From: Rotaria macrura
Lineage: Eukaryota; Rotifera; Eurotatoria; Philodinida; Philodinidae
DNA: 64,000 bases
Direction: 5' to 3'
Assembly: GCA_900239685.1 (NCBI GenBank)
Contig: OENT01000623.1
Location: 27,468 to 91,467, forward strand
Position numbers and translations under genes: made by a program. A model generated the notes under the pieces. That model was not told where the DNA came from, ran no database searches, and was given only the letters and a program-made list of their open reading frames with translations. Positions 1-11,184 of this stretch are shown piece by piece; within the stretch, counting starts at the first letter, position 1, and each line of letters begins with the position of its first letter.

Positions 1-2854
1 TATTTTCTTCTCCTCGCAGTAGAATGTTTAATAGATTCTCAATATTTCGTCTAGCTTCATATATATGTCGAATGACTTTTTCCAAAGTTATATAATAGGA
101 TTTTGTTGTTTTCTGTTGAATTGTTTCAATTTGTCTGATTGAATCTAGTTCGATGAGTAATGGTTCTAGTAAATTAAAAGCGTCTTCTCTTTCTAGTACT
201 AGATTTATTGTTTTTACTATCTCTTCAAAATAATTTAAAATATTTGATAAAAGATTTTCATACATCATACCAATATCTTCCATGGATATATGTGATTTAA
301 GATCAATCGTCTTCGTAGCATGTTCTAACATGCATACACATTTATCTAGACAATCTATATGATATTTTTCCAATTTCTTTTGCGTAAATATAGGCTTTAA
401 TTTTTCTATCGAATCATGCACATGATTTAGAAAATATTCTTTTAGTTGTGTGTATTTAACTTTGATCTCGTCTTGATCTACATAGTCTTTGAAAATAGTA
501 ATTGCTCTATATAATTTTGTAATATGAAAAGCACTCTCATCAAACTTATGAGATAAAACTGAAAGTTGGAATTCATTAACATGAGAATCAATTTTTTCAA
601 TTAGAATTTGACAAATATCATCAAATTTCTTAACATTAACATCTGGGAAAGCATTTGAAATAGTTCTTATTTTCATTAGATGCAATACCATTGATGTATC
701 ATCGATATCTTTGTCTCTCAAAGTTAAACTCATCATATCAATCTGTTGATTGAGATATTCAATGAATATCGTACTGTGAGGGGTTTCTACTCCTAGATGA
801 CAGTCAAGTAGTTTTTCTGCTGACTTAGCATGATCGATAAATGCTTGATACTGTCGAATATTATCTTCGTCATTCAAATTTGTGTAACACATCACAAAAT
901 GATGCATTTTTGAAATACCTTTTTCATACTCTTTCTTCAAATGTTCACGTATGTGTCGAAGACAATCATTGTAGATTTGCTCTATGTAGTCTTGACTGAG
1001 TAGATCATTCAGACGTTTTAATTGGTCTAGTCTATATTTCACAATGTCATATTCTGAACGTTCAGTGGCAGATCTAATATTCAATTGATGTTTTGTTACT
1101 TGCTCTTGTAAAATAGCTTTTGAATTTGTTGTGATAGAGAATTGAAAAACTTGCTCTGGATAATAAATAGCCGTCGATTTTACGAGCTCGTTAAGTATTT
1201 TTCCGGAATTATCATTAAGAGGGTCTAAGACTTGTGCACCTGCTTGTGTTTTCTTTAGGATATCTTCCAATAAGAACTTATAATTTCTATCTGATTTTTC
1301 GTCATATCTCAATCGCTTGTTGATATCGTTTAAGATCGCATGTATAGTATCCCTTTCGTTTTCAGGAAATTTCGTAAATATATAAGAAAATGTGTTACTG
1401 TGCTTTTCTATAGTCGGAATCAATGCCGATAGAATATGAATTAACCGTTTCAAACCTTGCGATCTATCTCCAATACTTTTATAACTAATGATTACAACTG
1501 GTTTAACGCTTCGGCATTTTTTAATCACATTTACAATTCCTAATCCATTCGCAATATCTACCTCAGATCCACTAGTGTCTTCAAATCCTGGACTGTCACA
1601 TAAAATGATTTCTTTACATCTAGATGTATCTTTATCTTCCAATTTTACTCTAACTGACGTAATATATCGAGTTTCAGATTTTGCAAATGGTGACGTTGTT
1701 ATGCACTTTAAATCTGAGTTGTGAATCTCGGCAGGTGCTATATGATACAATCCTCGCACTGTGCTTTCAATCATCTTGGAACCAGCCAGAAAATGAATCG
1801 CTGTTGATTTCCCTGAGCCAGTTCCGCCAAGAAAAAAAATGATGTCTTTATTCTCTATTCTATGCGCTGTATGATCGACTTTGTTAATAAGTCGAAATAG
1901 TTCATTTATATTTAATGGACTAATTACGTTGAAAATCTTCTTCAACAGAGGCAAAGAAGAATTCCAGTATTCATGTTTTATATTTATACAAAATTCTTGA
2001 AGTAAATTTTGAATTTTTGCAGAATCCCGTTCTTCGATTTCTACTCGTTCTTTTAAATATTCGAATTCTTTCATTATACTATCAGATAGATGGATATGAG
2101 TATCAAGATCTGTCGGATCACGAATTAGTTTTAGAGAAAGATAGTATAATAGACAGATTATGGATCGTTCTAAACAGAAGGGCATTGAAAGAAAATCTTC
2201 TTGCATATTTCTTAGATTCTCCTCTGTCACTGAACATGTCTCATCGTTTCCACAACTATGTTTTAGTTCTGATTCATTTTGACTTTTTGCATTCAATATT
2301 TGTTCGGAGTATCGATGTTTTCCAGGATTACCTTTATAACTTTCCTCGATTTCGTCGTATGAATGATTGACTTGTGTTCGTTGATATTCTTTGCCTGACT
2401 CTAATAGATTTTCAGTAGTTAATATTGAGTTTTCGTGTCCACCACCTTGTTGCTGTACGTTTCTCGATTGCAAATTAATATTTGGATAAACTTCAGCGAA
2501 CTGTTTTTCTAATTTATCTAGATCAAAAGTAGACTGCTTCAATGAATGAATGAATTCAGCTTGTTCAACTTGTCTGTCAACCTTGAATATGATCAAAGCT
2601 CCAATACAATGAAGATAATTAGACACTTTATAAGGGATGAGAATAATATATTCTCCATTTTGGTGTTCTTTTGCCTCTTGTAATCGTCTTTTCCATTCAT
2701 CGCGTGCATCATCGTAGACAGTTCGTAGCACATAAATTGGTTTTGAAAATCGTTCAGATTGCTTCTGATGTAACACGTCCAATCTATTTAATATCTCTCT
2801 CTCGATGTTTTCGCACTGATACAGTGAGCGAACAGTGTCTGCTGGAGTAGCCAT
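1..2854 (-). CDS. Large P-loop GTPase-like protein, C-terminus beyond the left edge
   Basis: The frame opens with ATG at 2854 and stays open without a stop or needed intron to position 1, giving at least 951 residues. A P-loop GGTGSGKST lies at about residues 343-351 and a G3-like DSPGFEDTSG begins at about residue 420, the spacing expected of a GTPase core. About 340 residues precede the core; these are partly polar, with a Gln/Glu-rich stretch around residues 120-200. The more than 450 residues after it are rich in Lys, Glu, Leu and Ile and look helical or coiled-coil. The arrangement recalls AIG1/septin/dynamin-like GTPases, but I cannot name the family. No signal peptide or membrane segment is seen, so it is probably cytosolic. 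A single exon this long is unusual beside the intron-rich genes of this window. The real end is outside the window. Confidence 0.85.
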   Translation of the reverse strand, partial: MATPADTVRSLYQCENIEREILNRLDVLHQKQSERFSKPIYVLRTVYDDARDEWKRRLQEAKEHQNGEYIILIPYKVSNYLHCIGALIIFKVDRQVEQAEFIHSLKQSTFDLDKLEKQFAEVYPNINLQSRNVQQQGGGHENSILTTENLLESGKEYQRTQVNHSYDEIEESYKGNPGKHRYSEQILNAKSQNESELKHSCGNDETCSVTEENLRNMQEDFLSMPFCLERSIICLLYYLSLKLIRDPTDLDTHIHLSDSIMKEFEYLKERVEIEERDSAKIQNLLQEFCINIKHEYWNSSLPLLKKIFNVISPLNINELFRLINKVDHTAHRIENKDIIFFLGGTGSGKSTAIHFLAGSKMIESTVRGLYHIAPAEIHNSDLKCITTSPFAKSETRYITSVRVKLEDKDTSRCKEIILCDSPGFEDTSGSEVDIANGLGIVNVIKKCRSVKPVVIISYKSIGDRSQGLKRLIHILSALIPTIEKHSNTFSYIFTKFPENERDTIHAILNDINKRLRYDEKSDRNYKFLLEDILKKTQAGAQVLDPLNDNSGKILNELVKSTAIYYPEQVFQFSITTNSKAILQEQVTKHQLNIRSATERSEYDIVKYRLDQLKRLNDLLSQDYIEQIYNDCLRHIREHLKKEYEKGISKMHHFVMCYTNLNDEDNIRQYQAFIDHAKSAEKLLDCHLGVETPHSTIFIEYLNQQIDMMSLTLRDKDIDDTSMVLHLMKIRTISNAFPDVNVKKFDDICQILIEKIDSHVNEFQLSVLSHKFDESAFHITKLYRAITIFKDYVDQDEIKVKYTQLKEYFLNHVHDSIEKLKPIFTQKKLEKYHIDCLDKCVCMLEHATKTIDLKSHISMEDIGMMYENLLSNILNYFEEIVKTINLVLEREDAFNLLEPLLIELDSIRQIETIQQKTTKSYYITLEKVIRHIYEARRNIENLLNILLRGEEN

Positions 2855-3882
2855 TGTCCAAGAGATTCAAATTCTTCTTTTAAAAACAATTTTCCAGTTA
2901 TTAGAAATAATATATTTGTGAAGGATACCTAAAATAAAATAATAAAATGATTGACATTTTCTACTTTGTAATTTTCATGTAGAAAATGTTTTTAAAATAT
3001 TCTTGCAATTTAAATGTTAATGAAACTACATAATGAATTTTAGAAATTATGAGAAGAATGCTACAGCTATCCAATATGGCGTATAGAAACATGGGAAATT
3101 ATGAATGACAGTTATAGCATTTATGTGAAATGAAAGTTCGAGTAACACAAAATGTTAAAGTTTAAAGATTTTCTCAACAACGTTTTTGACGACAGCTCGA
3201 TCAATATCTTGATGTTAACAATAAAATAATACAGTACAAATAGATGAAAACAATTTTCATGATCGGTTTATTATTTCGATCTAAGTCTATACCAAAAATA
3301 ATTAGACATCTCTAAAAAAATGATTCATCATACTGAATGACAAAATCGATACAATAATCCAACGAAATATTGAAAGATTTATTGCATATTTTTATATCCA
3401 ATTTTGACAAGACATAACAGATTATGTTGAATTGTTAACTTGTTTCGCTGGAAAAATGGATTATTTCTGAGAATAAAAATTTCTTTTGCTAAATATTCCT
3501 ATAACACTACAACAACTGTTTCGCTAGAAATCATTATTCAATACTCATTCAGTCAGTCAACGATGAAAATTTTGAAACTACGTAGTGCAGTTGATTATTT
3601 TAAAACAAGGTCACATTGTTTAAAGATTTCATTTTCGTATTTTATCTGAAATAAATAGAATATGCATCGACGATTCTGAAACTGAAACCCAGGATGCGCA
3701 TTTTTAATATTTTCTCATTGAAATAATTTAATGGCAAGAATCTGAGGATCGTACTATTCAATAATTTTCGAATCAATTGAATAGTGACGATTAGGGTATG
3801 GCAAAAATAATTTAAAGTAACTCTTACAAGAAAGAGCTTTTGATTCGCGTGACTTATCATTAAATACAAGTGGTGTCAATAG
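2855..3882. other. Gene-free stretch upstream of the GTPase gene
   Basis: AT-rich sequence with only short open frames of no recognisable character. It should contain the promoter and 5' leader of the minus-strand GTPase gene, but no clear TATA box or other site can be assigned. Confidence 0.4.
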
Positions 3883-4152
3883 AGAAACAGCTGTCTTCCC
3901 TCTATTGATCTTACGATAGAGCAAGAGAAGAGCTATTGTTCTAGTTCTGCCATCGACTACTCTACTGTTGCTTTACGTCTCAAAAGATACTATCCATGTA
4001 AAGAGGACACCACTGTCTTTTCCTCATCTGAAAAGAACTTGAGTGGCAATCATGTTCTGGTGTTAGCCTTGAAACAACTTCTTACTTTTTTAAATGACTC
4101 CCAAAGATCAAAAGTCGAGAATACTGACAATGTTGTCATGAGAAATGAATAG
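3883..4152 (+). pseudogene. Possible coding relic (open frame without a start)
   Basis: A 90-codon frame is open between a TAG just upstream and a TAG at 4150-4152. It has no ATG near its start. The translation has a protein-like mix of residues, for example YPCKEDTTVF and LALKQLLTFL, and starts right after low-quality AT-rich sequence. It could be one exon of an unrecognised gene, a fragment of a dead gene, or chance. No family is recognised. Confidence 0.15.
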
Positions 4153-4485
4153 TTGAAGATACAAAACATTATGCTTTAGCTTCTATCGCGGGGATGTTGA
4201 AATTTAAAAGACGACAGTAGAGACAACAAAAAATTATAGGCAACCCTCGTCCTTGTGACGCTATTGTTAGACTTTGATTATGGGTGTTTTTTAGGAAATA
4301 ATTCTGTCCGTCTATTTGATTGGATAAGCATGATAAACATGTTTTGTGTTTTTTTTGCAACGCAAGATGCCACCAGCATCGTGTCTTTCACACTCAAAAG
4401 GTGAAAAATATATTTTGTAATTGCACATGAATTGATAATAAAAACAAAATTACCTCGTGTATTTTTGCATTTCAAACGTAGATTT

Positions 4486-5322
4486 ACATCCTTAGTCGAA
4501 AGTCACTAAGCAAATCCTCCGGAAGTCCTCGAAAAAATATTAAATCCCCAGTGGCTCCATGGGGTCTTCTGAAAAAATCCCCAGGTAGTTCCCGAATTAT
4601 AGATCGCACGGCAGAGAAAAGAATCCTCCGGAACTTCTGATAGGTACTCCCTAGGAAATTTATGAGGGAATGCAGGTATACATTCGAGACCGAAACGGAG
4701 CGAGGCGGGATCGGGGAGTGAGAAATATTCCCGGTTTCGGTCTCTGGTCTACATTCACCGTTTTCTTCTGCGCCTATCAGAGTATAAAAGAAAACCAGGT
4801 TGCAAAAGAAATAGTAATTTATTTTTAAAAATTCATATTTTTTGAGTGATAGATACCCGTTGAAACTTCAGCCTTAGTCCTCTCAGTAATAACTCATGTT
4901 ATGCACGTGAGTTGATATCCGCCCGACAGAGCTCAATCGCTGAGACAAGGCCTACTTAAAGCATTAAGTACAAGATTCTTTGAAGAAAATAGTAAGTTTT
5001 TTCGGAAACATGAATTTCGACTCATAAAATATCTAAAGAAAACTTATGAAAAAGTAAATATGTGGATTTTATGGCAGATCTTAAGATATTTCTTCACAAA
5101 TTTCCAAACTCACAATGTGATGGATGTCAACTTATCTCAGAATTCAGGGATTTTTCCGAGAAAGGCGATCTAGAAAGGGAAATAGGTTGGTACATATCAT
5201 AAGGCCCCATCATATGTGAGACATACATAAGTCCCTTAACAAATCAATCCGTTAACACTCCCCCGGAGGGATCATGGCATGGAGCCCCGAGGATTCATTA
5301 AGAGATTCTCGACTAAGGATGT
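4486..5322. mobile_element. Non-autonomous inverted-repeat element, GC-richer than its surroundings
   Basis: The ends form an inverted repeat: ACATCCTTAGTCGA at 4486-4499 is matched exactly by the reverse complement at 5309-5322, and similarity continues more weakly for about 20 further bases up to AATCCTC on both sides. The 837-bp body is visibly richer in G and C (runs such as CCCCCGGAGGG near 5261) than the flanks. It holds an internal hairpin of CGAGACCGAAAC (4685-4696) with GGTTTCGGTCTCT (4732-4744). No transposase frame is present. No clear target-site duplication was found, so the superfamily is undetermined. Confidence 0.5.
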
Positions 5323-5534
5323 CGTTTTATTCTGTCGCTTTTCACTTTCAAATTCGTTCGTTACCCACGTCGCGCAAAAATGATATCCACTAGGTCGAAA
5401 GTTACGGATTTCGTATACAAAAATCGTACACGATCGTAGTTTTTACCGTGTATGGTCGTATTACTTCGTATACGACACGGAGATTTATGATCATATTACT
5501 GAGCCATGTATTTCTTGGTATACGATCATTTACG

Positions 5535-5830
5535 ATTGTGCTTGTTCGATCTGGGCAGTCCAGTCTAGTTAGATTCTTGGCGCATATTGTGATAGTAAGA
5601 CATCGTTGTATCGATATTGCTGTTATACTTCGCTAATCTTCCTTTCCTATCTCTATCTCTCTCTCTCATATATGAGCGCGTGTGCATATAAAGTATAGAC
5701 ACACTCTAAATATGTGAAGTTAGTTCAATAAATATCATTACCGAGGGTGATGGTTGTTGAATAACTACTCCATCCAGCTTACTATAAATCCACCTGTCTC
5801 ATTCCACCATTGCCAATTATCTTTACAACC
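5535..5830 (+). repeat. Possible solo-LTR-like sequence
   Basis: In the + direction the segment has an ordered set of promoter-like and processing-like signals: a CT-rich tract (about 5646-5668), a TATA-like CATATAAAGTATA near 5686 and an AATAAA near 5729, followed by moderately GC-richer sequence to about 5830. This resembles the R/U5 part of an LTR. No second copy, primer-binding site or flanking duplication is visible, so this is a weak suggestion only. Confidence 0.15.
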
Positions 5831-8568
5831 ATCAGAGAATGAGAGATAGCCAACAACGAAGAAATTGTAAATGTCGAGGCAATAGAAAGAAAAACAGCAC
5901 CGCGAAGTAATTCTGTCATCATTGGTGAATAAAGAATTGAGAAATATTATCGTTTGGCAAAATAACTAACGTCATAATGAGTTTTAATGCAAAAGTATGA
6001 AAATAAATAAAAGTCTGCACATCTTTAGTGAATAGACTGATACGTTCTGAAAGTTGAAGACTGCATTATTATACCATTTACAAAGAAATTCATTTTACAT
6101 AATAGTTGTGCATTTTATATCGGTCTATCTCATCTGGAAATATGTCATTATCAACATTAGTAAATCCAATGTTCATACCCACAATCGTGGCTAATGTGCA
6201 TTCAACTATTGAGAACTTATAGTATTATTGATATTTTCTCGTTTAAATCAAAAAAGAAGAATCTTTTAGACAGAAGAATTAAAAATAGATTCCGAAAGGG
6301 ACTACTCTAATTAGAAGCCTCAAAAGGACTGATCCTTGCGTTCTATATCACATTTCGTGGTCGATTGAATCGAGTTCCGTCGAAAGCGAAGAAAATGCAA
6401 ATGTTTAATCGTACGAGAAAATATGACTAATTTTCTTTTAACTTGAATAATCTCGTGTAAACTAGCTTAGCCACGTCGATGCAATCTATCTTTTATGGGT
6501 CTGGATGAACTATTTGCATGGGTGGAATATACTTGTCTATGTATGTTCTCTTCAAAATGAACTATAAATAGCATTGCTTATCATTCAATTTGATCGATAT
6601 AAAAAAGGAATCAACAATTAACTGTAGTGTCTTAATATGATTCAAAAGTGATGATACAGCTCAACTATTCGCGACTAAAATCTTAATTCCTTGCCAACAC
6701 TCGTCTAATGACATCATTGTGAGATAACGTATAATTAGTCGATATCGTTTTTATAAATCGCAAATCTTTCACAAGATGGTTTGTATATCCTGTTTATATT
6801 TATCAATTATAGAAAGTTGTCTTCTACGGATACTGAGTGACAAAACCAAATTCAAATCGAAATCCTATACTCACACCCTTGAAGCCAAGTAGTTGTACTT
6901 ACTGGTTTAAAACAATTAGCATTTTTTACCATAAGCAGAAACACGGATCGAATCATTCACAGCATATTTAATACCATATTTTGTCAGCACAATATATTAT
7001 TCATGTACAATAAAATTGTTTTGATTATCATTTAATCAAAACAAGATTATACATAGTCAGGCAGAATGTTATTAGAGGGTTTTTTGAAGAGCACACTGGC
7101 TGAAAAGAAACCTGTATAAGACTAAGCATCTAGAGAGCATTGCAGCTGTCAATCAGGTAAGCAAATAATGAATGCATATAGCAATTGTTAACATATAGTG
7201 GTTTCAGCATATGAGACCATAGATTTGAACAATATTGGTAGAATTCTTTTTTTTTTAAATTTTTGTCGAAGTTCTTCGCTATAAAAATACAGTTCAAGTA
7301 TCGTAATCACCATAGGACAATCCATGTCAATCTTCATATACACGACAAGTTAAGAAAAATAGGCGTAAAACAAACTAATAATATCACTTAAAAGCTCTTT
7401 ACAGATAAGAGTACTGCAACCAACGAATACGACGAGCATATTAAATTTTTATTTGGCGTAGCATTTTACTTAATTATTGATGTCACTTTGAGACTGCAGA
7501 TTGAGAAAACAAGGCAAAATAAGTAGTCCAGCAACCTGTAGAGAAATACTTGAATAGAATCCGATGCAGTATTTTATACTTTGAAAAACATCGGTTCTTG
7601 CAGAACTAGATAGTTTTTTCTATCGTCAAAATCATTGTTGATCTACAAATCAATACGACTGTATTCGTTAATTCTATGCTTGAACTTCGAAAGATCCTAA
7701 AAATTAAATTTTTTTTGTAAACGCTGCGTTCATTATGTAAGATCTCTTCTTTACGAATAAAATTCTAAGTATTTTCAAATAAACTCTTGGCTTAGTAGCG
7801 TGCAAATGAAAAATTTTCAGGAAGTCAAGCTTCTATAGTAGAGCAATCTAACTGTTTCATGTTGTTGTAAAATAATCTGCCCTTTACGGAAGATTTTGAA
7901 CCGATTCTGTGGTGGAACCATTTTGGTAAATACCTATTTTATGCTATTGCTATTCTTTTATTAATTAAGGCTCCTAATCAAAATATGGACTGCTAAACTT
8001 TAAGAAAAACATAATGTACCTTTTCCATATTGAGAAATCCTATCACTTACGAATCTTTGAAGGCTCTGTTACGTTTGCATATAACCTTGGATGGTCTATA
8101 CAAATAAATTCCAAAGATAAGGGCTGATTATTCACCGGTTTTATTTTACAGTGTGCCCTATATATTATCATTCAATCAATTGAAGCATTCAAAAGTATAT
8201 TTTTGGAAACTCGAGAATATTTTTCGAAGAGGCTGATACGTATAGAATATGAATCAGTTTTTCGGTCAACCCCCCATCTCATGTCTTCTACTTCATGCAA
8301 CATTAAAAGCTTTGGAAATCAGCATTGCATGTTGAATATTTGCAGTAGTCTTACTTGCCAATTAATCCAATACTTGAATGTAATAATAAAATTAGGATCA
8401 TATAACTAAAAAAGACTGGCGAGTTCAGTATTGCAGCTCTATAGGAACTTCATTGAAAAGTGTTTTCCTTTTCAGCACTGTCAATAAATATTTTCTTGTG
8501 TACTTCCATTGCAGACTAACATATATTAGTATTATTTCGAGAAGAATATTGCTCTTTTTCACAGAATA
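5831..8568. other. Gene-free stretch before the secreted-protein gene
   Basis: AT-rich, with no frame that looks coding. A polypyrimidine tract ending in CTCTTTTTCACAG at about 8550-8564, a few bases before the ATG of the next gene, looks like a 3' splice site. The secreted-protein gene may therefore have a non-coding 5' exon somewhere in this stretch. Confidence 0.35.
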
Positions 8569-9195
8569 ATGAATAGTTCGGTATTACTCAATATTATACT
8601 GCTGATGTTCATCAAAATTATGGATGCTAATGTTATAGAGATTACGTCTCAACAATCAAGGAGTCTTAATGCATCTATAAAATTACAGAAATTTTATAGA
8701 AAGTTTCAGGAACCGACTCTCTTTCCGATCAATGGCGCATCAGACGTATACGCTAAAGTAACTGGTTTTACCATGGCTTTCCACCATACTGAACCATTGT
8801 TATTCAAAATAAAATACGAGGGTATCTGTCATGTGCCTAATTCTCCAGGATGGATATTTCCACGCATAATGATTAATGACTGTCTTGTTTACAACGATAA
8901 ACTAATAAAGAATACTGCCGACCGATATAAATCATTACCGGGGTATACCGATGTACATGGGTTTGATCATATTGGTGCAGGGCAATATGCTTTCTTCTCA
9001 ACAATAGCAACAATAATAACAAAATCGGAATTAATTTATTTATCCCCAGGTCTACGTGTAATTGATTTAGCTGTACGAGCTATAGGTGGCATGCCTATCA
9101 ACATTTATCAAGGTGTATTGACAATCGAATTGGTTCAGTATAGCGATGGGGAGCAAATTGGTGAACTGAGACCCGTAAATGCAACATGCATGTAA
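8569..9195 (+). CDS. Small secreted protein of unknown family
   Basis: A single-exon frame of 208 codons. Residues 1-20 form a hydrophobic leader (LLNIILLMFIKIMDA), a likely signal peptide, so the product is probably secreted. The body alternates short hydrophobic stretches with polar turns (GFTMAFHHTEPLLFKIKYEG, then LRVIDLAVRAIGG and GVLTIELVQY), as expected of a beta-sandwich. Cysteines in GICHV, NDCLV and near the C-terminus (NATCM) could form disulfides. NATC is also a potential N-glycosylation site. An acceptor-like site just before the ATG and AATAAA shortly after the stop support a real gene. I do not recognise the family; a jelly-roll or lectin-like fold is only a guess from the strand pattern. 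Confidence 0.7.
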   Translation: MNSSVLLNIILLMFIKIMDANVIEITSQQSRSLNASIKLQKFYRKFQEPTLFPINGASDVYAKVTGFTMAFHHTEPLLFKIKYEGICHVPNSPGWIFPRIMINDCLVYNDKLIKNTADRYKSLPGYTDVHGFDHIGAGQYAFFSTIATIITKSELIYLSPGLRVIDLAVRAIGGMPINIYQGVLTIELVQYSDGEQIGELRPVNATCM

Positions 9196-9216
9196 TGAAA
9201 TCGATGAGCTCGTACG

Positions 9217-9222
9217 AATAAA
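9217..9222 (+). promoter_or_regulatory. Polyadenylation signal of the secreted-protein gene
   Basis: Canonical AATAAA about 20 nt after the stop codon of the gene ending at 9195. Confidence 0.5.
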
Positions 9223-9492
9223 ATGTGTATTACAAAACTTTTTCATTTTTCTGAAATGTTTGATTTTTTATTCGAGCATGAAATAACTATAATAGTCTTG
9301 CATATAAAAAGCTGGACTCAGAAAAATTTATACGCTTGCCAGTACCACTTCTATTTGGTGTATCTGTTAATCGTTTCTTGTCTCACGTGGTAGTTAACAC
9401 GAACAGCTGCTTGGCTATCCGATTTCATTTCATCAGAAGACAACATAACTGCATGCAAGGGGGAAGTGCACACCCACGCCCCCAGCATAATT

Positions 9493-9641
9493 TCAGCACC
9501 TTTTCAGTACCTTCAGCTATTTCTCAGCAATTTAGGATAGAATTTTGGTTAGTACATACTGATATTACCTAGGCAATACCTAAGCACCAAATTCTACCTT
9601 AAATTACTGAGAGATAGCTGAAGTTACAGAAAAGGTGCTGA
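9493..9641. repeat. Foldback (palindromic) element of about 150 bp
   Basis: The left arm (9493-9546, starting TCAGCACCTTTTC) and the right arm (9589-9641, ending GAAAAGGTGCTGA) are reverse complements over about 53 bases with a few mismatches, separated by about 42 bases centred on CCTAGG. The transcript or single strand would fold into a long hairpin. It contains no coding capacity and looks like a miniature inverted-repeat element. Confidence 0.65.
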
Positions 9642-11184
9642 TATGATGCTCCGGTGATCATAGTGAAAGAAGATCAAGGTGCTGAAATGGTGCTGCGATG
9701 CTGGAGGTTCCAAACCTTCGCTTTCAAATTTGACTACATGCCATATTTGAGGATCTGGTGTGAAGCTGGGTATGAGGGGGAAGAGACAGTTTTTTGTGTC
9801 ATATGTCGGTGGACGTCTTTTTTTTACGACTATAGTCATGTTTCACAAATTTTCAACACAAATCGAAGCAGTATATAAAAGATTTGCGTCATTGTGTAAT
9901 TCAATTTTACTTTTTTTAATAAACTTCGATCCCTCTCTATTACCAATGAGCAATCTTTCGTTGAAGCAGCTTCTACGGAAATTCTATCTCTAATATACCT
10001 GTTCAGGATCCCCCAAATGGCAACTACGTGGGTTCCAAGTATGAGAATCCAACCTTTTTATGAAAAATCGAATATTTCAAGTTCGAAAGGTGTAAGTATA
10101 TCCCTTGCTTGTACATTTAATGGAGCATTTCTTCATGGTAACATCCATGCACACCCATACACTACACTTACATTCTACATATGCCGTCGACTAGCGTCAC
10201 GATTTTTTCATTCTTTCTCATAATCTGAACGTTGAATGAAAAATTATCTTAAAAAACATGAATGGTTTTCTGAACGAGTTGTGTTTTCCGTTGGAGATTT
10301 TGTGTTTCATTTAGTTGCATCTAATTAAACACACCATTTAAATGTTCAAATTGAATATGATCTTGTTTTTGTCCATGACAAACGAAATACGAGTGCTCTT
10401 TTCCACCATCCACCGGATCTTCGTGAATCTATATGAGCGATTAATTTTTTTAAAAATGAAAGACGATTTAGTGATAGTTGGAAAACATTGATCAAGCAAA
10501 ATGTGAATTCTGGCATATCACCATGCTCAAGCAACACTTGCAAAACATTCCATTTCTGCTTCTTATAGAAATTCGGAATACTCCCCAGAAAGGGCATTCG
10601 GTATTCATGATGCCATTTCTCCTTTCCAATTACGAAACCTTAAAGATGTTGCTCTTGAAAATAATTTTCACATAATTATTTACTTTATATCACGTCAAAA
10701 ACTAATGAAAGCAATATTTTGAACTTTTAAAAGGCTCATACGCTTCTGGCTTCAACTCAGTGCTTGCTAGTGGGCTGATAGAAATACCATGTAGTGTAGA
10801 AAGTATATACGAACGATCAATTCGACGTTATTCACATTCTGGTTGCGCTATAGATGAGAAAGAGATATGCTTGACTAAGAAAATTTGAAAACTACCATTT
10901 TCATTCCATTTCGAGAGTTCTATTAACATCTTCAATTTAGTAAACGAAAGACAGACGGCACTACATGAATACTTGAAAAAATTCTTTTTGAGATAGAAGA
11001 TGATTGATTTTCAATAATTAATTGATTTGTTTAGACACTCGTAAGAATGATCATTGAATATAGATCTTCGGAGCACGTAGACTTCAATGGAACTTTTTCT
11101 CAATCGACGAACACGGTGACTGCATAGTATCACACACTTGTCATTTAATCGTTATATAAAATAAAGTTTCACAAATCTTCTTTT
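9642..11184. other. Gene-free stretch between convergent genes
   Basis: This lies between the 3' ends of the secreted-protein gene (+) and the membrane-protein gene (-). Short frames at 9654-9993 and 10346-10597 show no recognised domains. The 10270-10720 part has a slightly protein-like composition when read across frames on the + strand, but stops and frame changes prevent any gene call. Confidence 0.35.

Noticed and set aside
1488-2370. Plus-strand frames of 78 and 117 codons
   Set aside because: They are antisense shadows of the minus-strand GTPase frame, which is continuous and carries clear motifs.
5400-5640. Palindromic TATACGATCGTA words as a possible regulatory array
   Set aside because: The copies are irregular and degenerate, and no gene lies close enough to give them a role.
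10346-10675. Opposing frames of 83 and 65 codons
   Set aside because: They overlap antisense and neither shows family features; the segment may be an old relic but cannot be supported.
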